Source of the DNA: JAKPPT01 sp964630305
GTDB taxonomy: Bacteria > Spirochaetota > Spirochaetia > Treponematales > UBA12059
DNA length: 64,000 nt
Direction: 5' to 3'
Assembly: GCA_964630305.1 (NCBI GenBank)
Contig: CAZVTR010000001.1
Coordinates: 1 to 64,000, forward strand
Shown: piece after piece, positions 8,604 through 18,060 of the stretch
Numbering within the stretch: position 1 is the stretch's first letter
Layout: each line of letters opens with the position of its first letter
The notes under the pieces: model-generated
What the model saw: only the letters and a program-made list of their open reading frames with translations
What the model was told of the DNA's origin: nothing
Database searches by the model: none
Made by a program: the position numbers and the translations under genes

Positions 8604-8632
8604 TTTACAACTCTAAGAAACAGAGTTATGAT
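8604..8632 (+). promoter_or_regulatory. Promoter for the cyclase gene, with a dyad in the spacer
   Basis: TTTACA (8604-8609), 17 bp, TATGAT (8627-8632). The inverted repeat AACTCT...AGAGTT (8609-8614 and 8622-8627) fills the spacer, as a repressor or activator site might. Confidence 0.6.
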
Positions 8633-8662
8633 ACTGCAATCCCGATTCCTGGAGTTTGAATC

Positions 8663-9931
8663 ATGACGTTTTTTACCAGGCGGTATCTGGAAGAGTTTTT
8701 TTTATATTCCAGCCAGTTCGTCTTGTTTTATACAATTGCGCTGCTTGCAGCACCCCCAGTGCTCAGGCCTGAATTATTACCGGTTGTAATTTTAATAATT
8801 TCTCTGTTTATACAGATTGCACTGCTTGCTCGGTTTGGCCACAGACCAATTGCCAGGCTTGTTTTTTCTTGTATTACACCTGTTGTATACACATTAAGCA
8901 AAGCATTAGTTAGTCCTGGAACCCTTGCAGATATGGCTAGTTACTTTTTGTGGGGAATTTCCCTCTACCAGGGAAGCATACAAGCATTAGAACTTGTGTT
9001 TCGCCGCAAATGGCCAAAACGAATTGCAGAAATATTCATGACTGCCGGAACAATTCTTTCATTTGTATTCTTCTATTTCTATATGGATCTCAGAATCCGG
9101 CTCTTTAACAATTATCTGAGCGGTGAACTTGATTATTCAGCATTAAGTCAGGCACTTACTATTAAAAATTTTATTCCAGCTTTTATGAGCTTTTTAAAAC
9201 CTGTCCAGCACATGTTTTTTATTTTTGGCGTTTTTATGTTTGGTTTATTTCAGCTTTCTGATAAAGTCAAACAGATTTCACTTAAATATAGAATTGATTC
9301 TATATATGCAGCTGTTACGCCTCCAACGCAAGATATTATGCCAATTGGTTCACAAATACGAGGCGAACAGCGTCCTGTGGTAATATTGTATGCTGATATA
9401 TGGAATTTCACTCCAATAGCCGAAAAAGAAAATCCGCAAAATGCGTTTGAAATGCTTAATCGCTACTATGCATTATGGGATATTGTGGTGCGCAGAAACC
9501 ATGGCATTATTGAGCAGTTTGTCGGTGATACAGTTATTGCTGTTTTTGGCTTGCTTGAAAACGAGAAAGGTGCAGATTATGCAGTAGACTGTGCTTTCGA
9601 TTTTTTGCATCAATTTATTTATCTCCAGGATGAGCTTGCTGAAAATAAGCTTCCTATAATAAAAAATATTGGTATTGGTATTCATGCAGGAACCGTCGCT
9701 GTAGGAGATTTAATCAATCCAGCGGGAGAAAAGCGCCTCAGTGTTGTGGGTGATGCAGTTAATGTAGCTGCAAGACTTGATTCTTTATGCAGAGAATTTA
9801 AACAAAACTTGATAATAAGTAATGATGTATATAAAAACTTATCACTTGAACATCAGGCAGAATTTGAAAAACTAGGAGAAGTATTGTTTAGAAATAAGAC
9901 GCAGCCTCAGCTTGTATGGGGACGAAAATAA
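8663..9931 (+). CDS. Membrane-bound class III adenylate/guanylate cyclase
   Basis: A 422-aa protein. The first half is a multi-helix membrane domain (about six hydrophobic segments in residues 12-200). The second half is a CYTH-unrelated class III catalytic domain (about 235-420). Visible signatures are VVILYADIWNFTPIAE (metal-binding Asp), EMLNRYY, GIIEQFVGDTVIAVFG (second metal Asp) and VVGDAVNVAARLDSLC. It should make cAMP or cGMP from the matching triphosphate at the inner membrane face. The substrate is not decided here. No HAMP segment is obvious between the halves. A ribosome site CTGGAG precedes the ATG. It stands alone between ffh and ttcA, 19 bp from the latter, so ttcA may be co-transcribed. 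Confidence 0.88.
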   Translation: MTFFTRRYLEEFFLYSSQFVLFYTIALLAAPPVLRPELLPVVILIISLFIQIALLARFGHRPIARLVFSCITPVVYTLSKALVSPGTLADMASYFLWGISLYQGSIQALELVFRRKWPKRIAEIFMTAGTILSFVFFYFYMDLRIRLFNNYLSGELDYSALSQALTIKNFIPAFMSFLKPVQHMFFIFGVFMFGLFQLSDKVKQISLKYRIDSIYAAVTPPTQDIMPIGSQIRGEQRPVVILYADIWNFTPIAEKENPQNAFEMLNRYYALWDIVVRRNHGIIEQFVGDTVIAVFGLLENEKGADYAVDCAFDFLHQFIYLQDELAENKLPIIKNIGIGIHAGTVAVGDLINPAGEKRLSVVGDAVNVAARLDSLCREFKQNLIISNDVYKNLSLEHQAEFEKLGEVLFRNKTQPQLVWGRK

Positions 9932-9950
9932 GCAAGCACTTTAGAGAAAA

Positions 9951-10739
9951 ATGTATATACATGAACATGTAATCGATGGGCTTATCACAAAAGCCATTAA
10001 AACCTGGAACATTTTTGCACCTGGTGATAGGGTGCTTATCGGTTTATCTGGCGGAAAAGATTCTGCGGTTTTAACATATTTCCTCGCATCGATGGTTAAA
10101 CACGAAAGGCTGCCAATAACATTACATGCGCTCCATGTTGTAAACGATTTTTCAACACACAATGTCAATAAAAAATCTGATTCTGTACAACAGACCTCAC
10201 AAGCTATGAGCGGAAGTTTGTCCCCGGTTCTCAAAATGCTTGTACAAAGCTGGGGTATTGAGGTAACCGAATTGTATGTTCCAATAGCAGGGCGCTTAAA
10301 AAACGGTCGTACCCTTAACTGCTATTGGTGTTCCATGCAAAGAAGAACCGAACTCATCAGGTTTGCAGAAACCCAAGGTTATAACACGATTGCACTTGGA
10401 CATCACCTCGATGATGTGTTAGAAACAGTGCTCATGAACATGCTGGAGAAAGGTGAACTTTCAACCATGCTCCCTATCATGCAGTATCAAAAATATCCTA
10501 TAAAGCTTGCACGTCCGCTCTACCTGGTTGAAGAGCATCAAATAAAGCTTTTTGCAAAAGAACTGGGTTTGTATAACGATGATAGTATTACAGTTTGCAC
10601 GTGTTCATTTAATATCGGAGGAAAACGTGACGCAACGGGGAAACTGCTCGAACAGCTTACCGGCAGTTCAAGCAAAAAAAAGCATTTATTGCTTAAATCA
10701 CTTATGAATATTAATGTTGAGTATCTGCCAAAAGTTTAA
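9951..10739 (+). CDS. ttcA: TtcA-family tRNA 2-thiolation protein
   Basis: A 262-aa PP-loop ATPase with SGGKDS at residues 33-38 that adenylates the target base. C124-Y-W-C127 plus a third cysteine in VCTCSF (216 or 218) fits the Fe-S cluster ligands of TtcA (tRNA cytidine-32 2-thiolation). GHHLDDVLETVLMN is the family's second motif. The protein is somewhat shorter than the Escherichia coli enzyme. The ribosome site is weak (TAGAGAA). Related PP-loop proteins such as TilS lack this cysteine pattern, so TtcA is preferred. A TilS homologue is encoded separately at 48325. Confidence 0.82.
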   Translation: MYIHEHVIDGLITKAIKTWNIFAPGDRVLIGLSGGKDSAVLTYFLASMVKHERLPITLHALHVVNDFSTHNVNKKSDSVQQTSQAMSGSLSPVLKMLVQSWGIEVTELYVPIAGRLKNGRTLNCYWCSMQRRTELIRFAETQGYNTIALGHHLDDVLETVLMNMLEKGELSTMLPIMQYQKYPIKLARPLYLVEEHQIKLFAKELGLYNDDSITVCTCSFNIGGKRDATGKLLEQLTGSSSKKKHLLLKSLMNINVEYLPKV

Positions 10740-10797
10740 AATTTATAATCTTCAGCACTAAAATATTTTATTAGTTAAAATGCATGCTATTATTTCC

Positions 10798-10826
10798 TTG
10801 ACTTTCAATGGTCTCTGGTTTATCAT
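10798..10826 (+). promoter_or_regulatory. Promoter for the DUF3798 lipoprotein gene
   Basis: TTGACT (10798-10803), 17 bp, TATCAT (10821-10826), about 45 bp before the start codon. The binding protein thus has its own transcript, separate from its presumed transporter genes. Confidence 0.65.
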
Positions 10827-10870
10827 TGCTACGAGAGAACTTTCTCATACTTCTAAATAGGAGGAATGTA

Positions 10871-12088
10871 ATGAAGAAAAGCCTGGTACTAGTTCTTGTT
10901 GCACTGGCTGCTTTTGCAGTAGTGTTAACAGGCTGTCCAAAAAAAGAAGCTGCTAAGGGTGCAGCTTTCCACATCGGTGTCGTTACCGGTTCTGTTTCAC
11001 AGTCCGAAGACGATCTCCGTGGCGCAGAAAAGCTCATTGAGCTCTATGGCGATGTTAAGAATGGCGGAATGATTAAGCATCTTACCTATCCAGATAACTT
11101 CATGGATCAGATGGATGTTACCATTTCCCAGATTGTCTCACTTGCTGATGATCCGCTCATGAAAGCAATTGTTGTTAACCAGGCAGTTCCTGGTACTGCA
11201 GAAGCTTTCAAGCGTGTACGCGAGAAACGCCCTGACATTTTGCTGTTTGCTGGAGAACCTCATGAGGATCCTCCCGTAATTCAGGAAGCAGCTGATGTTG
11301 CTATCAATTCAGATTTCATCGCTCGCGGCTATACCATCATCTGGGCAGCAAAAGAAATGGGCGCAAAGAAATTTGTTCATATTTCTTTCCCGCGCCATAT
11401 GTCCTATGAAACCCTTGGTCTCCGCCGGCTTATTATGGAACAAGCCTGTAAAGATCTTGGTCTTGAATTTATATTTGAAACTGCACCAGATCCCACAACT
11501 GAAGTTGGCGTAGCAGGTGCTCAGCAGTATATACTGGAAAAAGTTCCCCAGTGGATTAAGAAATATGGCAAGGAAACTGCTTTCTTCTGCACTAACGATG
11601 CTCATACTGAACCACTCCTTAAACAACTTCTTGCAGAGGGTGGATATTTTGTAGAAGCAGACCTTCCTTCACCGCTCATGGGATATCCCGGAGCACTTGA
11701 CCTTGATCTTAAAGCAGAAGCTGGAGATTTCCAGAAGATTCTCAAGAAGGTTGAAGATGCAGTTGTAGCCAAAGGCGGTGCTGGCCGCTTTGGTACCTGG
11801 GCATACAGCTATGGATTTACAGTAACAGCAGGTCTCGGTGAATATGCAAAAATGATTATTGAAGGCACCGCTCAGAAGGGAGACCTTTCTGCATTGAATA
11901 CTGCTTTTGCAAAATTTACACCTGGCGCAAACTGGAATTCAACTAATTATATCAATCCTACAAGTGGTGAAAAAGCTACTAACCATATGCTCGTCTATAT
12001 GGATACTTATGTATTCGGAAAAGGCTATCTCCCCACAACCAAACAGGCTATCGATCCTAAATATTTCCAGATTAAGTTCAAGAAATAA
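10871..12088 (+). CDS. DUF3798-type substrate-binding lipoprotein
   Basis: A 405-aa exported lipoprotein with signal peptide MKKSLVLVLVALAAFAVV and lipobox LTGC (C22). The mature part reads like a periplasmic-binding-protein fold: HIGVVTGSVSQSEDD at the first strand, then KAIVVNQAVPGT, and TAFFCTNDAHTEPLL at the second lobe. I recognise it as the DUF3798 group, which is distantly like BMP/Med nucleoside-binding lipoproteins; this is from memory. The ATG at 10871 follows TAGGAGGAATGTA, a strong ribosome site, so the longer open frame from 10808 is not used. A terminator follows directly. Codon use is strongly biased to clean, frequent codons, suggesting high expression. The ATPase and permeases at 14310-18060 are the likely partners; the ligand is unknown. 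Confidence 0.82.
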   Translation: MKKSLVLVLVALAAFAVVLTGCPKKEAAKGAAFHIGVVTGSVSQSEDDLRGAEKLIELYGDVKNGGMIKHLTYPDNFMDQMDVTISQIVSLADDPLMKAIVVNQAVPGTAEAFKRVREKRPDILLFAGEPHEDPPVIQEAADVAINSDFIARGYTIIWAAKEMGAKKFVHISFPRHMSYETLGLRRLIMEQACKDLGLEFIFETAPDPTTEVGVAGAQQYILEKVPQWIKKYGKETAFFCTNDAHTEPLLKQLLAEGGYFVEADLPSPLMGYPGALDLDLKAEAGDFQKILKKVEDAVVAKGGAGRFGTWAYSYGFTVTAGLGEYAKMIIEGTAQKGDLSALNTAFAKFTPGANWNSTNYINPTSGEKATNHMLVYMDTYVFGKGYLPTTKQAIDPKYFQIKFKK

Positions 12089-12106
12089 CTGGATTGCTTA
12101 GAATAC

Positions 12107-12137
12107 AAAACGGGCTGCCAAAAAGGCAGCCTGTTTT
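12107..12137. terminator. Bidirectional terminator between lipoprotein and outer membrane protein genes
   Basis: A 13-bp stem (AAAACGGGCTGCC with GGCAGCCTGTTTT, one G-T pair) and a 5-nt A loop. The A and T tails allow it to serve the plus gene ending at 12088 and the minus gene ending at 12139. Confidence 0.9.
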
Positions 12138-12138
12138 A

Positions 12139-14061
12139 TTAATATTTTAATTTGTATATTATGGTAATATTCCAGGGATATTTTACAATATCAGGGGATC
12201 TATCTTTGTACAGAGCATCGGCATTGTAATATCCTATGCCTTGCGCAATGGCATCGGTATAGCCAAGATCAGTAATAGTAGGCAGCCCCATGAAAAAGGT
12301 ATAACTTAAAGCAGCAGTTAGGCTTAACATGCCTTCTGTGTAGGTTCCCGATACTGTAAGGGTATCGGTGTCATAAAAACCACGGGGTCGTTTAACACCA
12401 GGTGTAGTTTCATTCCACCAAGTACTGCCGCCATCAATGAGCCCGCGTAGTTTTATAAAAAGATTTTGCAGTGACACCGAAAAATTTGAGAAAGTATAAC
12501 CTGCTTTGAAAAAAATTGAGACAGGGTAGTTTTCATAATACATTCGTTGAATGTAATTTTCTTCAGTGTATGAATTTAGCAATACCCATGTTGCAGTTGG
12601 ATAAGTTGCAGCATTTTGTTGGTCAAATGTTTCCGTTCCAGTATTCATATTCTGATAGTTTTTACCAGTACCATAATTAATATAAAGACCGGCACCAAAA
12701 GAAAGATTTTTTAGGAGTGCATCTGCTTGATAGGCAATTTCAAGCCCATAATTAATTTCAAAACTATTTACAATGGCTCGTACAAATGGATCAGTCTGAG
12801 TTCCAGCACCGCTTACAACATCACTATTATAAAATGTACTTAAAATAAATTCTGATCCTGTTACCACAGTAAGCTCTTTGAATGATGTAAAGTTAAGCTT
12901 TGCATCAATAAAAAAGACATTGTTATCATGATAGTGCACAGGACTATACCAGGAAGCTAAAATTTGAGTGATACCAGGAATAGTGTAACCAATACCAGAG
13001 ACCCAGCCAGCATCGATTGTGCCAACTCCTGTAATTTCATACGCTAGCGCTACAGTAACATTGTATGCGTTAAAGTATCTCGCAAAACTGATTGGCCCTT
13101 CAGGAAGCGGTGTGTATACATATATTGTTAGCGGGAGTTTAAATGGTTTTTGAAGTGCAATAGTAGAAAGTATTGGAATTGTAGAAGCAAGAGTAACGAC
13201 ATCTGTCATACCATCAATTGAGGTAAGCGTAAAATAGCCTGTCATTCCATAATAGTAGTCCATTTCAGCGCGGAGCTGCTGGGTGACAAACGGTGCGATA
13301 AAAAAGCCGGATTTTGCATATTCCAAAATACGCTCTTTATATGCTGAGGGTGCAAAGAGTGAATTGATGCGGAGGAATGAAAAATCGGTACTGCCTGCAA
13401 GGATGCTTATACAGGAAAAAATGTCTTTAAGAGAAAGCCATGCATTTGTTACAATTAGGTCAGCAAATGTAATATTGGTAAGTGTACCATCCCAGCTTGC
13501 AAGTGTAGCAATGTATGCAGATACATTGTTCATGCTAAGTTTTAAATTGTTTTCAATAAAAAACAGATTCGCGCCGCTATGTACGTTTTCAAAATCAATG
13601 TATACTTTATTATTGTAGGTAAATGCATCAGCAATAAACGTTACTCCAATTTCCGCAAATTTCCCTGCGGCATGAATATTTTGATTAAAAAAACCAATCC
13701 CATACGTAGCAATATCTGGCATAATAGTACTATTGTTATTTACATCAAAATAAAAAGCTGCAGATACAAACAAGTTTGAAAATCCTGCAGTAATACGAGG
13801 AATACTATAAAAATATGGTTTTGCGGTAACATCAATACCTAAATATGGAATAGTATCATTTCCACCTCCAATTTGGGTTACTGACTGCCAGTAAGTTTCC
13901 GCTCTGTATCCAAACCCGCCAGAGAGCTCAGTTGTCCAAAATGGTTTTTTCATGAACACATCATTCAAGCTGGTAACTGTTTCCGGATTTGTTTGCTGGT
14001 TCTGGGCAAAACTGTTTACAGTGATTACTGCAACCATAATAGCTAACAATACTTTTTTCAT
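12139..14061 (-). CDS. Large exported protein, probable outer membrane beta-barrel
   Basis: I do not recognise a named family. The 640-aa product starts with a signal peptide (MKKVLLAIMVAVITVNSFAQ, cleavage after SFA or FAQ). The rest is rich in aromatic and alternating polar/hydrophobic residues, with many Y, T, S and G and few charged clusters, as in beta-barrels. It ends IIYKLKY, an aromatic C terminus like those read by the BAM machinery. There is no lipobox. It sits on the opposite strand between the DUF3798 lipoprotein and the ABC ATPase, so it could be the outer membrane channel of that uptake route; this is inference from position only. A promoter candidate lies at 14172-14200. Confidence 0.75.
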   Translation of the reverse strand: MKKVLLAIMVAVITVNSFAQNQQTNPETVTSLNDVFMKKPFWTTELSGGFGYRAETYWQSVTQIGGGNDTIPYLGIDVTAKPYFYSIPRITAGFSNLFVSAAFYFDVNNNSTIMPDIATYGIGFFNQNIHAAGKFAEIGVTFIADAFTYNNKVYIDFENVHSGANLFFIENNLKLSMNNVSAYIATLASWDGTLTNITFADLIVTNAWLSLKDIFSCISILAGSTDFSFLRINSLFAPSAYKERILEYAKSGFFIAPFVTQQLRAEMDYYYGMTGYFTLTSIDGMTDVVTLASTIPILSTIALQKPFKLPLTIYVYTPLPEGPISFARYFNAYNVTVALAYEITGVGTIDAGWVSGIGYTIPGITQILASWYSPVHYHDNNVFFIDAKLNFTSFKELTVVTGSEFILSTFYNSDVVSGAGTQTDPFVRAIVNSFEINYGLEIAYQADALLKNLSFGAGLYINYGTGKNYQNMNTGTETFDQQNAATYPTATWVLLNSYTEENYIQRMYYENYPVSIFFKAGYTFSNFSVSLQNLFIKLRGLIDGGSTWWNETTPGVKRPRGFYDTDTLTVSGTYTEGMLSLTAALSYTFFMGLPTITDLGYTDAIAQGIGYYNADALYKDRSPDIVKYPWNITIIYKLKY

Positions 14062-14171
14062 AAAGCCACCTTCTTGTACTTTCTACGTTTGAATATACTG
14101 TCGTCTGACAGTTTCAGGAACTGTGATAGTTTTTGTATAAGATTTATGTGGACAGCTCGCTGACTATAAAA

Positions 14172-14200
14172 AGTATAGCACACTATTATTTTTTTTTAAA
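14172..14200 (-). promoter_or_regulatory. Promoter candidate for the 640-aa outer membrane protein
   Basis: On the minus strand an extended -10 (TGC then TATACT, 14172-14180) with a weak -35 TTTAAA (14195-14200) at 17 bp. Confidence 0.45.
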
Positions 14201-14244
14201 TTTCTTTACATAATTTTTTTTTATTTATTGAAATTGTATTTTAT

Positions 14245-14273
14245 TTGACCACATATTTTTTCTATAGTACAAT
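14245..14273 (+). promoter_or_regulatory. Promoter of the ABC transporter operon
   Basis: TTGACC (14245-14250), 17 bp, TACAAT (14268-14273). It is preceded by an A/T-rich stretch that could serve as an UP element. The ATPase start is 37 bp downstream. Confidence 0.75.
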
Positions 14274-14309
14274 GATAGCGCTTTAAATCTATTCAACAAG
14301 GAAGGTGCT

Positions 14310-15896
14310 ATGGCAGAACCTTTACTTTCTCTAAAAAACATTTCTAAAGAATTTTATGGCAACAGAGTTCTTGAAGATGTTTCCTTTACCATAAACAAAG
14401 GAGAAATCATTGGTCTTGTTGGTGAAAACGGTGCAGGTAAAACTACTCTCATGCGTATCCTTTTTGGTATGCCTGTTATTGCAGAAACAGGGGGATATGG
14501 GGGCACAATTGAGCTTGAAGGAGCACCTGTTTTATTTACAAGCCCATTTGATGCACTTGATGCCGGCATCGGTATGGTGCATCAAGAATTTAGCTTAATA
14601 CCTGGTTTTACTGCAACAGAGAATATTACACTTAACCGTGAATCACTTAAACGCAATTTTATGTGCGATATTTTTGGTGAGCGGATGAGTATTCTTGATC
14701 GTACTGCAATGCATAATCGTGCTCAATCTGCTATTGAGCGGTTAGGCGTTAAAATTGATCCTGAGACACTCGTGAGTGAAATGCCAGTAGGACATAAGCA
14801 ATTTACCGAGATTGCTCGAGAGATTGACAGGAAGCAGGTTAAATTACTTGTGCTGGATGAACCAACTGCTGTTTTGACAGAATCCGAAGCTGAAATTCTC
14901 CTTGCTTCGATACGAAATCTTGCAGCGCAGGGTATTTCTATTATTTTTATTTCACATCGATTAGCAGAAGTCATCAGTGTTGCAGATAAAATTATCGTAT
15001 TGCGTGACGGTAAAGTAGTAAAAGATACTCCAGCAAAAAATGTTTCTATCCGTGATGTTGCCGGCTGGATGGTCGGCCGCGACGTAAAAATTGAATCACA
15101 TGAGCGAACACCTGTTGAGAACAGAGTATATCTTTCTGTTCAGAACCTCTGGGTGGATATGCCTGGCGAGACAGTCCGCAGTGTCAGCTTTGACGTTAAT
15201 AAAGGAGAAATCTTTGGCATTGGCGGTCTTGCAGGACAAGGTAAGCTTGGTATTCCAAACGGAATTATGGGATTATTTCCTGCTGGCGGAAAAGTTTTGC
15301 TCGATGGTGAGGAACTGCCATTGAATAATGCACGTGCTGTGCTTGAAGCTGGACTTGCGTTTGTGAGTGAGGATAGGCGCGGCGTAGGGCTTTTGCTTGA
15401 TGAAAGTCTTGATTGGAATATAGCATTTACTGCAATGCAGATAAAGAATCAATTCTTAACATCAATTCTTAAGCTATTTACACTGAGAGATAACAAAGGT
15501 ATGACAAAGCTTGCTGAAGAGTATATCCATGCTCTGGAAATAAAATGCACAGGCGTAAAACAGAAAGCAAAAGAACTTTCTGGAGGAAACCAGCAAAAAG
15601 TATGCCTTGCAAAAGCATTTGCACTCGAACCAAAACTGCTGTTTGTTTCAGAACCTACTCGAGGCATCGATGTTGGAGCAAAAACCATTGTGCTAGATAC
15701 GTTACGAAGATATAACAAAGAGTATGGCATGACTATTGTGATGGTTTCTAGCGAACTTGAAGAGCTCAGGGCAATTTGTCACAGAATTGCCATTGTAGAT
15801 GAAGGCAGAATTGCCGGTACTCTACCGTATTCAGCTGACATTGAAGAATTTGGATTCCTTATGTCTGGTACAGCTAAAGAAGGAGGTGCAGCATGA
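14310..15896 (+). CDS. Two-domain ABC importer ATPase (sugar/nucleoside/riboflavin type)
   Basis: A 528-aa ATPase with two nucleotide-binding halves, as in RbsA, BmpC-type NupA and treponemal RfuB. The first half has a full Walker A (GENGAGKTT, 38-46) and Walker B LLVLDEPTAVL, but a poor signature (SEMPVGHKQF in place of LSxGQ). The second half has a degenerate Walker A (GLAGQGKLGI) but a good signature (LSGGNQQKV) and SEPTRGIDVGAK. This split of intact motifs between halves is normal for the family. The gene starts after AAGGAAGGTGCT and overlaps the first permease by ATGA. It should energise import of the ligand caught by the lipoprotein at 10871. Confidence 0.9.
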   Translation: MAEPLLSLKNISKEFYGNRVLEDVSFTINKGEIIGLVGENGAGKTTLMRILFGMPVIAETGGYGGTIELEGAPVLFTSPFDALDAGIGMVHQEFSLIPGFTATENITLNRESLKRNFMCDIFGERMSILDRTAMHNRAQSAIERLGVKIDPETLVSEMPVGHKQFTEIAREIDRKQVKLLVLDEPTAVLTESEAEILLASIRNLAAQGISIIFISHRLAEVISVADKIIVLRDGKVVKDTPAKNVSIRDVAGWMVGRDVKIESHERTPVENRVYLSVQNLWVDMPGETVRSVSFDVNKGEIFGIGGLAGQGKLGIPNGIMGLFPAGGKVLLDGEELPLNNARAVLEAGLAFVSEDRRGVGLLLDESLDWNIAFTAMQIKNQFLTSILKLFTLRDNKGMTKLAEEYIHALEIKCTGVKQKAKELSGGNQQKVCLAKAFALEPKLLFVSEPTRGIDVGAKTIVLDTLRRYNKEYGMTIVMVSSELEELRAICHRIAIVDEGRIAGTLPYSADIEEFGFLMSGTAKEGGAA

Positions 15897-16936
15897 AATG
15901 GCTTCAAGAATTTATTACTGATTTTGGCTGGCCGCGCATCATCATTGCTCTGTTTCTCATTGCACTATTTGTAGCAGCGCCTTTTGTGGGTGTGAAATTA
16001 GGTCCATCATTTACCGATGTATTTAACCGCTTTGGACAGAATGCCGTTATGGTACTCGCACTTGTGCCGATGGTGCAGGCTGGCTGTGGATTGAACTTTG
16101 GTTTACCTGTCGGTATTGTTGCCGGACTTCTTGGCGCACTCATCACCATGCAGATAGGTTTAACGGGATTCACCGGTTTTGTTGTTTCAATAGTTTTTAC
16201 GGTATTTTTTGGCAGTTTGTTCGGCTGGTTTTACGCGGCGCTCCTCAATCGAGTCAAAGGTGAGGAAATGACAATTTCGATGTATATCGGTTTTTCAATC
16301 GTAATGTTATTTTCTATTCTTTGGCTCGTACTGCCATTTACTAAGCCGACACTTGTTATGGGATATGCCGGTGAAGGACTCCGAAGATCTATTTCACTGG
16401 AAAATTATTGGCGCCATGTGCTTAATGATAATGTTTTAACAATAAAAATTGGATCAGTGATATTTCCGACTGGTCTTATTTTGTTTGTTGCGCTCTGTGC
16501 CTTTTTTATGTTTGTTTTTATGAGAACAAAAACAGGCACCGCGATGACTGCAGTTGGCTCTAATCCCGATTATGCCAGAGCAAGCGGCGTATCTATCAAT
16601 AAAATGCGCACATCGGCAACTATTATCTCAACAGTATTTGGCGGTATTGGCATATTGGTATATCAACAGAGTTTTGGTTTTGTACAGGTATATGATGCTC
16701 CGCTGTTTATGGCGTTCCCTGCTATTTCTGCTCTGCTTATTGGCGGTGCATCGGTAAATAAAGCAAGTATTGTCAATGTTATTATCGGTACGCTGTTATT
16801 TCAGGGCATGCTTACTATGACTCCATCGGTTATTAACTCCATGCTCCAGACTGATATGTCAGAGGTCATCCGTATCATTGTCTCCAACGGTATGATTATT
16901 TATGCATTAACTCGAAAGACGAAGGTGGCAAAATGA
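15893..16936 (+). CDS. ABC transporter permease 1 (BPD_transp_2 family)
   Basis: A 347-aa inner membrane protein with about nine hydrophobic segments. The middle carries AVGSNPDYARASGVSINK, the EAA-like cytoplasmic loop of this permease class (GxNxxAAxxxGI), and LLIGGASVNKASI marks the C-terminal part. It pairs with the next permease as a heterodimer in the ribose/BMP/RfuCD class. The start and stop codons overlap both neighbours by four bases, so the genes are translated together. Confidence 0.88.
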   Translation: MKWLQEFITDFGWPRIIIALFLIALFVAAPFVGVKLGPSFTDVFNRFGQNAVMVLALVPMVQAGCGLNFGLPVGIVAGLLGALITMQIGLTGFTGFVVSIVFTVFFGSLFGWFYAALLNRVKGEEMTISMYIGFSIVMLFSILWLVLPFTKPTLVMGYAGEGLRRSISLENYWRHVLNDNVLTIKIGSVIFPTGLILFVALCAFFMFVFMRTKTGTAMTAVGSNPDYARASGVSINKMRTSATIISTVFGGIGILVYQQSFGFVQVYDAPLFMAFPAISALLIGGASVNKASIVNVIIGTLLFQGMLTMTPSVINSMLQTDMSEVIRIIVSNGMIIYALTRKTKVAK

Positions 16937-18060
16937 AATCAAAGGAACTGACTAGTAAACGTATTATAAATTTTTTAAGTGATAATATTGTAACTATAGT
17001 GTTTCTTGTTATTGCAATAATTGCAATACCATTTTCTAAATTATCGGCTCAGTATATTATCACTAATCTGGTAGACCGTTTTGCACGAAGCGCTTTTCTG
17101 GTTTTTGCGCTTATTCTTCCTATTCTCGCTGGTATGGGTATTAACTTTGCTATGGTACTTGGAGCTACAGCAGGACAAATCGGTTTAATATTTGCAATTG
17201 ATCACAGGATAATGGGCATTCAAGGACTCATCTATGCTGCGCTCATTGGAATACCAATTGCAATTCTCTTAGGATGGTTTAGTGGCCTTGTACTCAATAA
17301 AGCTCGCGGCAGGGAGATGGTCACCGGATTTATTCTGGGATATTTTATGGACGGTATATATCAGTTTTTTGGTTTATATCTCATGGGCTGGATTATACCG
17401 CTTTCAACTGCTGCTGTACGCCAGGTGAGAGGATATGGGGTACGAAACACACTAGGACTTGAGCCGGTTCGCGGCGCACTCGATAAACTAATCAATATAC
17501 CAATTAAAATTGGTACCTTTAGCCTTAATTTCCCATTAGGCACATTTATAGTGATAACACTGCTTGGATTATTTGTTGTTTGGTTTAGAAAAACCAAACT
17601 CGGACAGGATATGCGGGCTGTCGGGCAGGATCAAGTAGTTGCTAATGCTGCGGGTATTAATGTTGATAAAACGAGAATACTTGCAATTATTATCTCTACC
17701 ATTCTTGCATGTCTCGGACAGATAGTCTTTTTGCAGAATATGGGCAACATGTTTACCTATACGAGTCAGCGGCAAGCAGGATTTTTTGCAGCAGCAGCTA
17801 TATTGGTTGGAGGAGCATCTGTTACTCATGCAAAAATCATTAATGTTATTGTAGGCGTAATTCTTGTTCATCTACTGTATATCACTATGCCGCTCGCAGG
17901 TAAAGAAATATTTGCATCAGCTATGATTGGGCAGTACATGAGTGATTTTATCAATTATGGCATTATTTCGCTTTCGTTAGTCCTTTATGCATGGCGTAAT
18001 AGACGTAATGCCGAGCTTGCACGTGCTTCGTTACGCGGTGCTCCTGAAGGAGGCAAGTGA
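16933..18060 (+). CDS. ABC transporter permease 2 (BPD_transp_2 family)
   Basis: A 375-aa membrane protein of the same class as the preceding gene, with about nine hydrophobic segments. The coupling loop reads AVGQDQVVANAAGINVDK and the later motif ILVGGASVTHAKI matches LLIGGASVNKASI of its partner. It overlaps its upstream neighbour by ATGA. A four-residue repeat-like C-terminal tail ends RGAPEGGK. The strong AGGAGG just before its stop codon serves the next gene. Confidence 0.88.
   Translation: MKSKELTSKRIINFLSDNIVTIVFLVIAIIAIPFSKLSAQYIITNLVDRFARSAFLVFALILPILAGMGINFAMVLGATAGQIGLIFAIDHRIMGIQGLIYAALIGIPIAILLGWFSGLVLNKARGREMVTGFILGYFMDGIYQFFGLYLMGWIIPLSTAAVRQVRGYGVRNTLGLEPVRGALDKLINIPIKIGTFSLNFPLGTFIVITLLGLFVVWFRKTKLGQDMRAVGQDQVVANAAGINVDKTRILAIIISTILACLGQIVFLQNMGNMFTYTSQRQAGFFAAAAILVGGASVTHAKIINVIVGVILVHLLYITMPLAGKEIFASAMIGQYMSDFINYGIISLSLVLYAWRNRRNAELARASLRGAPEGGK

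Noticed and set aside
6895..8662. SRP RNA gene near ffh
   Set aside because: I looked for the conserved GGAAGCAGC-type hairpin on both strands around ffh and did not find it.
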